A stretch of DNA of 64,000 nucleotides from Tetracentron sinense. Lineage: Eukaryota; Streptophyta; Magnoliopsida; Trochodendrales; Trochodendraceae. Positions 11,821-23,320 of the stretch are shown here, one piece after another. The stretch is from assembly GCA_015143295.1 (NCBI GenBank), contig CM026551.1, positions 49,154,034 through 49,218,033 on the forward strand, in the 5' to 3' direction. The position numbers and the translations under genes are program-made. The notes under the pieces are model-generated. The model had not been told where the DNA came from. It was given only the letters and a program-made list of their open reading frames with translations, and did no database searches. The first letter of the stretch is position 1, and every line of letters starts with the position of its first letter.

Positions 11821-14800
11821 ATGGCGCCGAAAAAGAAAAATGACACAAACATTGGTTGGGAGTTTGGGCAGAGAGTAGGGGATAATAAGCATAAAATCAA
11901 ATGTAATTATTGCGGTAGATTAATTACTAGAGGGATTACAAGATTTAAGGAGCATTTGGCTTACAAAGCAGGTGATGTAGTAGGGTATAGCGTAGTTCCG
12001 AAAGAGGTCTGTATTATGATGAAAGATCATTTGAGGGATACTCAAGCAGCTAAAGCTCAGAAAAGAAAAATTGCTGAGAGAATAGCTAACATGGACAGAG
12101 TTTCAGATGATAACGAAGAAGATATTGAGTTAGCGGAACAAACACTTGATGATGAAGCTATTTTAGAAGCGAGTTTGAGGGGCAGCATGGATAGCTTTCA
12201 GTCAGATAAGACTGGTCGACGATTTACTACTGCTACTGGGAGACGTTTTGACTTTGGAGGGTCATCATCACAGCAGCCACCAGCAAGTCGTCCATCACAT
12301 TTGCCTAGGTCTTCAAGCTCACAAGTACCTGGTGAGAGTTCGCGTGGTGTTAGAGGAAGATGTGCTCAAGGTTCTATTGACCCTTTCTTGATGTGACCTG
12401 AGACTGCCACTCAGCCTAATGTGAAGTCCAGCTCCGATAAGGGGATAAGGGCAATAGTGGGCAAGGCAATTGCACAATTCTTCCATTGGAATCGCATTCC
12501 TCCGAATGCAGCAACCTCCCCTTACTTTCAGGCTATGATAGATGCTATAGCAACGGCAAGCGCAGGGGTTAAAAGGACCTAGTTCTTACAAGATTGGGGG
12601 AAGATATTTGGATGAAGAAGTTCAAGACTTGAGGCTTTATATTCAGAAGTTTCAGAGATCTTGGGAGGAATATAGGTGCACTCTGATGTGTGATGGATGG
12701 AGTGGCCCTACTCGAAAATCAATTGTGAACTTTATGGTATACAATGGGCAAGATACCATATTCCAAAAGTTGGTAGATGTGTCTGGACAAGTAAAAGACC
12801 TTAAGTTCTTATTTAAATTGATGGATCAAGTTGTTAAAGAAGTCGGTGAGAAATACATAATTCAAATAGTCACCGATAATGAAACTGTTCAAAAGGCAGC
12901 TGGGAAGAAATTAATAAAGAAGCGGAAACATCTATACTGATCTCCCTGCAAAGCACATTGTATAGACTTACTTCTGGAGGATATAGGTAAGCTTCCTTCA
13001 GTAGAGGCAATAGTTAATAAAGCTAGAAAGATTAGTGATTGTATCTACAACCATAACTGGATGGTGGCGGTTATAAGGGAGTTTACTAGTGGCAGAGACT
13101 TGCTACGGCCGGGCATTACTAGATTTGCTACAAACTATATTGCCCTCAGAATATTGTGCGATATAAGGTATAATTATTACAGATGTTTTCTTCTGAGAAA
13201 TGGGTGGAATCTAGGTATGCTCGTGAAGTGGGCTTGCCTAAACAGATAGCTCAAATCGTCCTCTCCGAACATAATACATTTTGGGCAAAGGCAGAAGAGA
13301 TTGTGAAGATTGTACAGCTCCTAGTAAAAGTGTTGAAATTAGTGGATGATGATACAAAGCTTACGATAGGCTATATATACGATGCAATTGATCGAGCAAA
13401 ATTAGCAATCAAAGAGCTTAATAAAGCATCATATAAACAATATTGGGCTTTGATTGATAAGCGCTGGGATAAGCAGCTACACCAAGATATCCATGCTGCA
13501 GGTCTGTATACACAGTTATTTAATTTATTAACCGTCACTTTTCTTATTTTATTATTTGATAATTGATGTATGTGTTTTTTCTTTATACAGCATATTTCCT
13601 AAATCCCGTCTGCTATTATTCAAATACTTTTTCCGACCATCCAGAGGTATTTTTGGGCTTGAAAAAAACAATCCAGAGACTTGAGCTTAGTAAAGAAGGG
13701 CAAGTAAGAGCCTTGAGTTAGGTATAATTATAAATTATAAGTTTATACATTTATGATTTATTAATTAGTTAACTTACTTGTATACTTAGATACTAATTGA
13801 AATTTAATTTCTGTTAGCTTAAGCTGTATAAGCAGCAATTAGGCTCTTTTGGAAGTGATACAGCGCGATTGGCAAGAAAGATGACTGAACCAGGTATAAC
13901 CATATAATTTGGATTATGACTTATTAGTTATAAAATTATGACTGAACTATACTTTATGATATTTTCATTTTTCAGGCAAATGGTGGGGTACATATGGCGA
14001 GGATGCTCCAGATCTTAGAAAAATTGCAATGAGGATCCTAAGTCAGACTTGCTCCTCATCTGGGTGTGAAAGAAACTAGAGCACATTCTCATTGATTCAC
14101 ACGAAACCGTGAAATAGGCTCACTTCCGAGAAATTGGACATATTAGTATTTGTCCACTAAAATATGAGATTGCGTGCACGTCATCTAATGAGAGAGCCAG
14201 ATGATGATTTTTATGATCCAATCAATTTGGATTATATTTTTGCCAATGATGATCCCCTAAAGTCATAATTACGTGAAATAGAAAAACCGGTTCTAACCGA
14301 TATATCTTTCCTTGAAAGACATGTTGATACAACCAATGAAGAGTTGAGGGCCGCAGCAGGTGCCACCACAGGCAGAGACATACAACCACCTACTGTTACC
14401 CCTACTTCAAAGACTATAAGTACAAACAGAGCCAGAAAAGGAAGAGGCAAAGGCAAGGCATCGGCACAATTACCAGCAACCATTAAGGAGGTTAGTGAAG
14501 GGTCAACGGGAGGAGAAGGGCATGAGCTCTCATCTACTAGTAGTACTAGTAATGGACCTAGTGGTGATAAAGGTGGAGATGCAGGTGCTACAGCAGTTAT
14601 TTATAATGTAGATGCTAGTCAAGGGCAAGATGTCGATTGGACTGGAGCTGAGATTCAAGGGAGTCCTAATGCAAGTAGGGGGACAGAGGTTCAGGAACCT
14701 AAGGCTGAGGCTGAACAATATTCGACTTCTTCGGACTACATGGAAGGGTATGCTTTGTTTCCCTAGTATCAGTATGGAGCTTATGGTTATGGATACCCTC

Positions 14801-14976
14801 CCACATATCCCCAACAGGGCCAACAGTACTATCAGCCATAGGATTTTTTCAGCGGATTCCCACACAACTATGCTCAAGCCCAAGCCTAGTACTATGAAAG
14901 TCTCTACCACCAGCCTTACGTTCAACCAAATAGAAATGATGATGATGAGTCAGCCCCTAATTCTATTTGGCTTTAA
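11821..14976 (+). pseudogene. hAT transposase (BED finger, DUF659-like, C-terminal dimerisation)
   Basis: Starts MAPKKKNDTNIGWEFG with a BED-type zinc finger (CNYCG ... RFKEHLAY). Next are a stretch like DUF659 (MCDGWSGPTRKSIVNFMVYN) and SPCKAHCIDLLLEDIGKLP, as in hAT transposases, then an intron at about 13502-13590 (GGTCTG to TTATACAG) and the hAT dimerisation region WWGTYGEDAPDLRKIA. The C-terminus is Gly/Ser/Thr-rich, then Tyr/Gln-rich (YGYGYPPTYPQQ). Stops at 12394, 12938 and later, and a shift near 12570, show it is dead. When active it would cut and move elements with matching ends. Confidence 0.88.
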
Positions 14977-15287
14977 CACTTAGCAGATGTGTATGAGTTA
15001 TAACTGTATGCATCATTATATATTTGTATCTACCTATCAGTATCTAGAGTCTCGGGACTCTTGACCCATCTAATTTCATTATTTTTACATTTTGAGCTTC
15101 TTATTGGCTTTAGAAATATATTTTTACTCATTTCTTGCATTTTTATTATTTTTTCTATTTATTGGAATTTTTTTTGTTTTTTTAAACCAAAAAGGGGGGA
15201 AAATAGTGTAACGGATGACGTAACGCCCGTACGTAACGGTTTTGGCCGATAACGTTACAGTGGCCGAAACCAATTTTTTGATCCTTG

Positions 15288-15600
15288 ATATCGAGCTGCT
15301 ACAACTGATATTCTTTGGATTCGTTATCTTTTAAGAGAACTTGGTCTCCAATGCCAAACTCCAATTTGGCTTTTTAGTGACAACCTTAGTGCCACGTATA
15401 TGGCTATCAACCCAATCATGTATGCCCGTACTAAACATATCGAGATAGATTATCATTTCGTCCAGGCACAAGTCTCCAATGGAACACTTCGTATTTGTTT
15501 CATTCCTAATACTGATCAGACAACAAACATTTTTATCAAGGGTTTGTCCAATTCATAGTTTCGTCTCCTCAAGAACAAACTCATGTGCTTCCCCACATGA
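15288..15600 (+). pseudogene. Copia C RNase H, 3' part
   Basis: Continues the frame cut at 10351: AATDILWIRYLLREL, then LFSDNLSATYMAINP, ARTKHIEIDYHFVQ and a C-terminal tail ending at the TGA of 15598-15600. One internal stop lies at 15556. The purine run TTGAGGGAGAG at 15603-15613, next to the 3' LTR, is the polypurine tract that primes plus-strand DNA. Confidence 0.9.
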
Positions 15601-15613
15601 GTTTGAGGGAGAG

Positions 15614-15840
15614 TGTTAGCGTAATGAAAGGAAACACCAATATGGTAGTTTTCCTTTGTTACGATTTCATGCTTATCCAGCCAACTGTAGTACACTCATA
15701 CAGAATCCCCATCCAGCATTCTTTCTGTATAAGAGTCCTCTTTGTATACAACTCATTGTACATTGAAATCCAATATAAATATAGACATACTCAATGGGAT
15801 AAGCAGCGAGCTATCCTAAGCTCAATCTCAATTTATTATA
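15614..15840 (+). repeat. Copia C 3' LTR
   Basis: 227 bp, same length as the 5' copy and differing at about ten positions (roughly 4 percent, counted by eye). Followed by the GGGAG target duplicate at 15841-15845. Confidence 0.93.
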
Positions 15841-15845
15841 GGGAG

Positions 15846-16107
15846 CTATAGAGGAGTTGAGAACTTAGAAGAACATTTTGTTTCTCTTTTTTAGAGTGAG
15901 TATATGTGGAGAAGAACCATGTTGAGAACTTAGTTGCACACTTTATACTCTATTTTAAACTTTATAGTTATGCTCGTATGTTTATATATCGTGAATGGTT
16001 TTATATGATTAAAATGCATTCACTATTGGGGTTTGTCGAAGGTTCAAGCTTCGAAAACTTATACAAAATATAAGATATATTGTGTGTAAGGGTTTCAGGG
16101 CGTGACA
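15846..16107 (+). repeat. Solo LTR A, right part
   Basis: Continues the LTR begun at 4509, ending GGGCGTGACA, followed by its target duplicate TTTAT (16108-16112). Confidence 0.85.
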
Positions 16108-17233
16108 TTTATACCAGACACGAAAAGGAGGGGACCACTGTGCTACAACCATCTCCCAAATCTGACTCTTCTAAACCAGGTAACATTGCTCCTTTGTCTC
16201 CTGTGATTACTATTTCTATTCCCGATATTGATAATGATATTGCTCTCATTGTCATACATAAAGGAAAGCGCTAGTATACGATTCATCTTATCTTGAATTT
16301 TATCTCGTATGCATCTCTATCACCCTCCTATTCGGTTTTCTTGTCCTCTATTTTTCCTGTCTTTACCTTCCAAGTTTCAGGAGGTTGTCTCTGATCCTAA
16401 GTGGCACGATGCTATGATGGAAGAAATGAGAGCTCTGGTCAACAATGGTACATGAGAAATGACTGAGTTAACCAAAGCAAAAAGAACAGTAGGTTGCATA
16501 TGGGTGTTCACCGTGAAACATAAGACAGATAGATCGATTGAGAGGTATAAGGCAAGATTGGTAGCTAAAGGGTATACACAGACATACGGGATAGACTATA
16601 AAGAGACATTTGCGCCAGTTGCAAAAATAAACTCCATACAAGTGCTCTTGTCCTTAATTGCGAATCATTAGTGGCCCCTACATCAATTAGATGTAAAAAA
16701 TGCGAAAAAAATGTTGATGTCTCCTCCTCCAGGATTCAAGCTTCCTAATAGTAAAGGAAGGGTCTACAAGCTGAAGAAATCTATCTATGGACTGAAATAA
16801 TCCCCCCGAGCTTGGTTTGAAAGGTTCAGTCAAGCTGTGAAGAGCATGGGTTACTCACTGAGCCATGCTGATCACACCCTCTTTGTCAATAGAAAATGAC
16901 AATTAATTACAACATTGATTGTTTACGTTGAAGATATTATGGTAACTGGAAATGACTCTGCAAAGATCCAAAACCAGAAGGACTTGGGTAGTTTTAAGTA
17001 CTTTCTAGGTATTGAGGTAGCGCAATCAAAGAGGGACATCTTAATATTGCAGCGGAAGTATACCTTAGATTTACTTCAGGATACAAGCAAGTTGGGTTAT
17101 TGGCCTGCAGACACTCCTATCAAACAGAATCATAAGTTGACTAAGAGTGAGGGCCCATAACTAGAAGACAAAGAGATGTACCAAAAATTGGTTAGTGATC
17201 TCATTTATCTCTCAGTAGACCTAACATCACATA
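16108..17233 (+). pseudogene. Copia B linker and reverse transcriptase
   Basis: After the linker (TRHEKEGTTVLQPSPKSD) come the RT start (SDPKWHDAMMEEMRAL near 16390), [19 protein letters not shown], and the catalytic box near 16921, which reads YVED instead of YVDD. Stops lie at 16456, 16669, 16798, 16897 and 17158. It is cut at about 17233 by the minus-strand Copia D and resumes at 20565. Copia B is the oldest visible host element of this nest. Confidence 0.88.
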
Positions 17234-17303
17234 TGAGGTTATTAGGGTTGGAAGTTAAGGTTTGAGAGAGAGAGGAATAAAGCACATAAAGCCTTATTCA
17301 ATA
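17234..17303 (-). repeat. Copia D 3' LTR remnant
   Basis: Shares TTATTAGGGTTGGAAGTTA and AAAGCCTTATTCAA with the 5' LTR but lacks about 190 bp in the middle and some of the outer end. The tract CTCCCCCTCAAG at 17304-17315 is the polypurine tract on the minus strand. Confidence 0.75.
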
Positions 17304-17315
17304 CTCCCCCTCAAG

Positions 17316-18540
17316 TTGGTGCATAGATATCACTCATGCTCAACTTGCAAAAAATATTTCGGAACTGAGTACCACCAAGACCCTTAGTTAACACATCAGC
17401 CAATTGATCTTCTGACTTCACAAACGGGGTGCAAATATACCCCGCCTTCAACTTCTCCTTGATGAAATGACGATTTACCTCAATATGTTTGGTTCTGTCA
17501 TGCTACATCGGATTATAAGCAATACTAATACCGGCTTTATTATCACAATATAAGCTCATGGGCCTTCAGTAGGAAACTCAATCTCACTTAGGAGTAATCA
17601 AGCCAAAGCAGTTCACGCACACCGTGTGCCATATACACCTCTTCCTCTAAATCACCATGAAGAAATGCATTCTTCAAATTAAGTTGAAATAAGGGTCAAT
17701 TCTGATTGATTACAAGAGAAATGAGGACTCTCACTGAGTTCATTTTTGCAACTGGAGCAAATATCTCCTGATCATCTATGTCGTACGTCTAAGTATACCC
17801 TTTGTAACCAAGCGAGTATTGTATCTCTCAACTAAGCCATCCGAGCAATGTTTTACTGTAAACACCCACCTACATCCAATCGGCCTCTTCCCTCTTGGTA
17901 GGTTGACCATATCCCAGGTACATTTTTTTCGAGTGCACATATCTCTTCTTCCATATCTTGTTTTCATTCCGATTGAGAGTCATCTGCTAAACTGCAAGGG
18001 ACAGAAACAAAAGACAAAACCAAGGTAAACGAGCAATACGAAGAAGACAATGCATGGTAAGATATAACATTAGAAATAGGATGTTGAGTACATGTTCTAA
18101 TGCCTTTTCCGAGGAAAATAGGAATTTTAGACTCAACAATGTCAAGACTAGAATGAACAAAAATATTACCTGGATCAGAAGTGGTCTCTTGGTAGGGCTC
18201 ATAAGGTTCTTTCTGCCTTCTCTTGTATACCTACAATTCTTTGACCATAGGTTCACACTCCCCTTATCTACAATCACTGTGAGAGGAATGGGAAGAGAAG
18301 GAAAGAAACTGACGCTATAATTCAATGAGTTGGTAATATGACTAATGGATAAAAGATTCAAGGTGAACTTAGGATGATGAAGAACAGACGAAAGGGACAT
18401 AGAGGGTGTAACATTAACACTCCCCTTACCCGTAATAGATGATAAAGTACCATCCGCAACTTTAACTTTGTGTCTACCAGAATCAATGAAGTAAGATGAA
18501 AAAAAAGAAGACATATCAGTCATATGATCAGATGCTCCTG
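17316..18540 (-). pseudogene. Copia D pol, fragments
   Basis: At 17987-18523 lies a protease-to-gag-pre-integrase part (DSGRHKVKVADGTLSS ... PKFTLNLLSISHIT). At 17776-17967 is the RT start (RPIGCRWVFTVKH ... VERYNTRLVTKG). At 17620-17760 a short RT piece (AFLHGDLEEEVYM in another frame) is joined to RNase H C-terminus at 17316-17600 (YCDNKAGISIAYNP, LADVLTKGLGG). Integrase and the RT catalytic box are absent, so the element would have depended on others. Confidence 0.8.
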
Positions 18541-18560
18541 AATCAATGATCGAGGAGCGA

Positions 18561-19689
18561 CTATGATTGAAAACAGATATACTGAGAGCCGAGACTGAGG
18601 TACATGAGTAAGGGTCTTAGGCGGCATTGATGATACTCGGTGTCTCCAACTAGACATAAAACGGCGGAAGGCATCGATCTCATCTCAAGACAAGTGAGGG
18701 CTATCAGATGAAGGTACAATAGTAGATATTGGGGTTGTGGATGTAACAGAGTTTGCAGTTGAAATCGCTCCAAGTCTTTCGTCCCTATCTCCTCGTCCAC
18801 CACCAGGACCCCATGGGGATAAACGGTCATGTAGATCCCAACAGGTGCTTTTGTATGACATGTGCACCTATAGTGGTTACATTTAAGTTTGTCCCGATCA
18901 TTAGTAAAAGGTCCAGAAGATCCAAAACGACCACCACTCCTGCCTCCCCACTGGAATGAGGAGGCTAATGCAGATCTATTAATAATAGGAGGAGGGACCA
19001 TAGCACTCTAACGACGCACCTCACTGTGTAAGTATGCATAGACCTCATTAAGAGGTGGGACCGGGTCTTTGCCAAGTATTTGAACCCTAAATTGTTCATA
19101 GTCCATATTCAAACCTGCAAGTAGCTCAAACACTCGATACTGTTCAACCAATTTTGTATAAGCAACCGCATCCTCAAGGCACTTAGCCTGGAAGGTCTGA
19201 TAATGATCTAGCTCTTCTCAGAGACGGCAAAGAGTATAGTAGGTGGGAATAGACATATACTCCTTCTTGAGTTGTGAGATACTCTAATGCAACTCATAAA
19301 CACGGGTTGTATCTCCTATCTCAGAATAAGTCCGTCACAGCATCCCATATACCTTTTGCAGAAGGAAGGAACAGATAGGCACTACTGATGTCTGGCTGCA
19401 TAGAGTGGAGAAACCATGACAGTACAACTACATTCTCAGCCTCCCACTTGGCATAGGTTGGATCTGTAGACTTGGGAGTGGAGATGGTTCCTTTTAAGTA
19501 TCTCATCTTCCCCTTGCCTGTAACAAACATCACAGATTGAGACCAAGTAAGAAAATTTGTCTCATCTAATTTCACTGTAGTAATTTGGAGGTTTGGTGCA
19601 TCACTAGCACTAACCCCAATACTCCCTCCACCTTGTACATGGACACTAAAGGACTGACTAACCTTAGATTCATCCATAATGAATGTCAC
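18561..19689 (-). pseudogene. Copia D gag
   Basis: The start is near 19689 (MTFIMDESKVSQSFSV), followed by ITTVKLDETNFLTWSQSV and KGKMRYLKGTISTPKS, the usual plant Copia gag (UBN2) pattern, then WEAENVVVLSWFLHSMQP. Downstream frames at 18561-19001 hold the gag C-terminal part, rich in Gly and Arg. Stops and shifts break it. Confidence 0.82.
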
Positions 19690-20282
19690 AAGACTTTTTT
19701 ACACAAATCAACCCGAAGAAAGTACTAATCTTTAAAAAAAAACATAACCAAGTTAGGGTTCCACAACCCAAAAAACACTCAAAAGTTCCTCCCCAATAAG
19801 TAGAATAGTTAAAATACCAAAAACAGCAACCCGACAACAACTTAACAATGTTCGGGATAATAAAAATCCATGGAATAGCCCCCACCAGCCATATACCAAT
19901 TTTTAAGTAACAAAAAAGACCCCAATAGTAAAAAAAATGACAATTATGGGAGTAAAAAACCTTCGTCAATCATTCAATACTTCTGCGATCTTCATGAATC
20001 TTGTTTCAATCCATCAATATTTATCATATGGATCAAACACAATAGGTTTGAGTCCCCAAAAAACTCCTAAATAAATCACACAATCCAAAAAATAAATCTG
20101 AATTTTTTTCTATTTTTTTTTTTTATGAAAACTCAAAAAAAGTACATCTCCGGATCTCAAAAAATTCTCAGAAAATTACAATCTATCACATGGAACAATA
20201 AAAAATTCTGACGTAATTCTGACAGTCCGTACTGTACAGCTGATGTCAGCACTCTAAGTTTGTCCCTTGGGTCTTCCTTTTG

Positions 20283-20294
20283 GCTTTAATACCA
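20283..20294 (-). promoter_or_regulatory. Copia D primer-binding site
   Basis: Reads TGGTATTAAAGC on the minus strand, a two-base variant of the tRNA-Met complement, next to the 5' LTR. Confidence 0.75.
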
Positions 20295-20564
20295 AGTTGG
20301 TTTAGTTTGTGAGATTATTAGGGTTGGAAGTTAGGGTTCGAGAGTTTAGAATTTGAGAGAGGAAGAAGAAAAAGGAGATTAGGTTTAAGGAAAAATAGTG
20401 AGAGATATTAATGAATCTCTCTCACACACTTTCTTATTTATATTCCACTAATGGTCTACTATTAGTATATAAGAGCTACTAATAGTAGACCCACAATACA
20501 GAATATAAGAGATACCATAAAGACAAGACCCATAGGAATAAAGCCTATAAAGCCTTATTCAACA
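20295..20564 (-). repeat. Copia D 5' LTR
   Basis: About 270 bp. On the minus strand it starts TGTTGAATAAGG and runs to the primer site. Contains a dyad around TCTACTATTAGTATATAAGA (20455-20475) with a TATATAA core. Confidence 0.82.
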
Positions 20565-21174
20565 ATTAGTGTAGTGAGTCAATTCATGCATGGGGAATGC
20601 TCAATATGAGACAGTTGAGAGAATTTTGAGATATTTGAAGGCTACTCCAGGGAAGGGTCTTCTATTTGCTAACCATGGTCATTTCCGACTAGAAACTTAA
20701 ACTGATGCTGATTGGGCTGGAAGTATAGATGATAGGAGGTCTACCATAGGGTATTGTATGTTCTTTGGTGGTAACCTCATCACTTTGAGAAGCATGAAGC
20801 AAAGTGTAGTGGCTAAGTCAAGTGTTGAAGCCGAATATAAGGCAATGGCTCATGGGGTAGGCAAAATTATTATGGCTAAAGATTTTACTATGAGAACTGG
20901 GGATGGAGGTGGATGTTCCTATGAAGTTGTTCTGTGATAACAAGACAACCATCAATATAATTCAGAATCTCATTCAGCATGATCAGACTAAACATATTAA
21001 GAATGACAAACACTTTATTAGAGAACAAGTCGCTTCAGGAAATCTTTGCTTCTTGTTTGTAACAACAAGAAATCAACTAGCTGTTGTACTCACAAAAGGG
21101 GTTACTAAAGCTATCTTAGAAAGTGTTCTTAACAAGCTGGGCATGTTGAATATATATGCTCAGCTGAGAGGGAG
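20565..21174 (+). pseudogene. Copia B RNase H
   Basis: Continues Copia B after Copia D: ISVVSQFMHG, TDADWAGSIDDRRST near 20700, KSSVEAEYKAMAHG, then in another frame LFCDNKTTINIIQN, HDQTKHIKNDKHFIRE and LTKGVTKAILESVLNKLG to the end. Several stops and at least one frameshift. The tail CTGAGAGGGAG at 21164-21174 is the polypurine tract. Confidence 0.88.
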
Positions 21175-21350
21175 TGTTGAGATATGATCTATTTTGTAGG
21201 TGTATTACATCGAATTACCCCTCAGGGCATACTTGTAACTTTTCTATCAGGGTTATTCTAAATACAAAGAGACTAGAGAGAGACACTATCTAATCTAATT
21301 TTCCCCTAATCTTCTCTCTCTCTCTCCCCCCCCCCCCCCAGGGTTTGTTC
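21175..21350 (+). repeat. Copia B 3' LTR (right end uncertain)
   Basis: Starts TGTTGAGATATG directly after the polypurine tract and contains a (CT)n run followed by a 14-C tract (21313-21339). The start resembles the LTRs at 30039 and 55395. I could not fix the right end because no 5' LTR copy is present. Confidence 0.65.
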
Positions 21351-21399
21351 TTTATGTCCCCTCAATCTCTGTTCACTAAATTGCCCCAGTTACAATTGA

Positions 21400-23320
21400 A
21401 CTTTATATCCGGAGATTGCAAAACTCATCCAAAGCGAGGACCCAGTAAGCTCCAAATGACATGGTAACATCTAGGATGGATTGGCTACTAGTAATCTTGA
21501 AGATTCACTGTGATCTCATGCATTCCAACAATGGGAGGACTTCTCAAAGGATCTTACTCCAAGGACCAAAATGGGCCACTTGACCATCTCAAGAACACCT
21601 CCACCATGTCTCCTTAGAACACCTAAGAGATCTCAAAGAGCTGCTGAAAGAAGATACTAATGTTTTGGGGCACCTTATAATGAACAAACAAGTGGGAAAC
21701 ATTCTCTTCATGCTCGGTGCTCCTTAAAGATAACTCACCTATCATGAATGAAGTGCTCGCGACTTACAAGATGGTTGATTCTGAAGCCACCAACCAATCA
21801 AACACTTCCACGCTATATGGAATAGGCTTTCCCCATACACTCTTGATTTGAAACTGCTCCTGAGTAGATTTGACTAAGACAATATAAAATCAGCATATGA
21901 TGAATTCCCTATAGAATAATCCCTCAAAATCAGATACTTATCATCAAAAAAAAACTCAAAATCGGATAATCCTCCATATCCAAAGAGATAAGAACCTCCT
22001 CCCGACAATTAGAAAGAGCTATACCTTACCCGGTTTCTCTATACAACAAATTTGTAATGAAGATGGGTATCCACACAATTCATTAATTTTTTCTATCAAA
22101 TAGCTATGAGCCCTTTAATATGAACCAGCCTAAACAACCACAACCACCGATCAGCACCGAGATTATCAATTCCACACAACTCATCTTCTCCAAAAAAGAT
22201 CTTTAGCCATTCCCCAACTTATACTTGGTTCCCTTGATGTAGTCTTCAAAATTCTTCATAATCTATAATTCTCATCCACATGTCTACCCCATAAGAAGGC
22301 ATCACCTCTCCACCATAGTAACAAAATTCTCCAAAATTTTTAAAAAATTGCAAATTATTCCCAAATTTTAGGTGTGCCGAAATTTTTCTCCAAATTTTAG
22401 ATTTTTTGAATTATTCGCAGATTTTGTGAATTATTCCGAATTTCACAAATTATTCTTGAATTATTAAGTAATTTTGCAATAAATTGGTTAGTGTATATTA
22501 TTTAATCAAATTGTTGGATATCTTTTAATCATTTTTTTTTTACAGAATTGTTCCCATATTTTCCAAAAATTTTCGAACCTAACCCTTGCTAAATTATTCC
22601 CCAACCCCGACTTTGTGAATATGCTCTTCACTATCACACCCAAAATAACGGCCAGAAATTTATGGCTAACAACCTGAGCGAAAGACCCCCTTGTTCGCTA
22701 CTAAAGCACCATAACCATTTACCAAAAAGGGGAATTATTCATCAGCATTATATTCCACAAACCCAAACTTCCAAACTTCTTTGGTTGACATACCACCTTC
22801 CAATTAACTAGGTGCTATCTCATCCTCTCTCTACTGTCACCATAAAGAAAATCCCCTATAAACGTCTTGATTTGCTTGAAATTGAAGAAGGCATCTTGAA
22901 AAGAGACATGAAATAAACTGGTACTCTTTTTCCAACTTTTATAAATTCTTTCATTCATAGGGTTCTTGAAGATGGATCTCCCCCAAATGAAGACCAATGT
23001 AAGAAAAGGGGAATCTACCTACCAGGAACCTTGTACAAAGAGAACAACATTTGAAGAGATTATCACCATCCTCACCAATACCAATACCACTAATTTTTTT
23101 TTCTTTCGAATTTATCAGTTGACCTAACACTGCTCTGAAACACCTGAGAAGACCCCCGAAAAGTATCTACTGCCTCCAAAGAGGCCTTCATAATGATGAT
23201 TGTGACATTGAAAAACTAAAGATGGGAAATCATGACTTCCTTCAACCACTTTGAAGCCTTCAAGTAACCCCAACTTCATCCAATTACCCATATCGACACA
23301 GTAATGTTGGTGATATTAGA
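21400..23320 (-). pseudogene. LINE (L1-type) remnant, 5' truncated
   Basis: Decayed non-LTR retrotransposon on the minus strand. From 23310 downward: late RT (GLLEGFKVVEGSHDFPSLVF), RSIFKNPMNERIYKSWKK, then HLVNWKVVCQPKKFGSLGLW near 22800, then GNG/FWED-like text near 22180-22280 (EDYIKGTKYKLGNG), and last a zf-RVT-like region (PYSVEVFDWLVASES, ENVSHLFVH) near 21600-21820. Order and wording match plant L1 LINE ORF2 C-terminal half. The RT catalytic part and endonuclease are missing. An AT-rich insert breaks it near 22325-22620. Confidence 0.75.
22325..22620. other. AT-rich insert in LINE
   Basis: About 300 bp of AAATT/GAATTATTC-rich sequence with no coding sense, placed between two LINE segments that read on in order. 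Probably a small insertion; no clear inverted ends or target duplicates found. Confidence 0.4.

Larger units (their letters stand above)
10352..15287 (+). mobile_element. hAT transposon nested in Copia C
   Basis: About 4.94 kb. The left end CATGGTTTTAAAAAACGCC and the inverted right end CAAGGATCAAAAAATTGG form imperfect terminal inverted repeats, followed by CCGAAAC/CGTTACG subterminal repeats on both sides. Target duplication ATATCGAA (10344-10351) and ATATCGAG (15288-15295) match at 7 of 8 bases, the hAT size. Removing the element restores the Copia RNase H frame (EAEYR then AATDILW), which confirms both ends. It carries a decayed hAT transposase on the same strand as Copia C. Confidence 0.95.
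6113..15840 (+). mobile_element. Copia C, complete LTR retrotransposon with nested hAT
   Basis: Two LTRs of 227 bp (6113-6339, 15614-15840) flank a primer site, gag, protease, integrase, RT and RNase H in Copia order. Perfect 5-bp target duplication GGGAG (6108-6112, 15841-15845) inside LTR A. The internal part is split at 10351 by a 4.9-kb hAT element; without it the element is about 4.8 kb, a normal Copia size. The LTRs differ at about ten positions by eye, so it is old. Frameshifts and stops in gag, after integrase and in RT make it inactive. Confidence 0.95.
17234..20564 (-). mobile_element. Copia D, internally deleted, nested in Copia B
   Basis: Minus-strand Copia. In transcription order: 5' LTR (20295-20564), tRNA-Met-like primer site, gag, protease/gag-pre-integrase, RT start, RNase H end, polypurine tract, 3' LTR remnant (17234-17303). 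Most of integrase and RT are deleted. Copia B frame resumes at 20565 (ISVVSQFM). I found no convincing target duplication, which fits loss of the outer end of the 3' LTR. Confidence 0.88.

Noticed and set aside
6305..15600. Long open frames as host genes
   Set aside because: They are gag, protease, integrase, RT, RNase H or hAT transposase text inside elements with LTRs or inverted ends and target duplications, and they are broken by stops.
4509..16107. LTR A and the LTRs at 30906 and 60377 as parts of one long element
   Set aside because: Each has its own target duplication (TTTAT, TATAT, TTTTC) and no Gypsy internal sequence lies between any pair.
17234..20564. A target-site duplication for Copia D
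   Set aside because: Candidate flanks do not match; the outer end of the 3' LTR seems lost.
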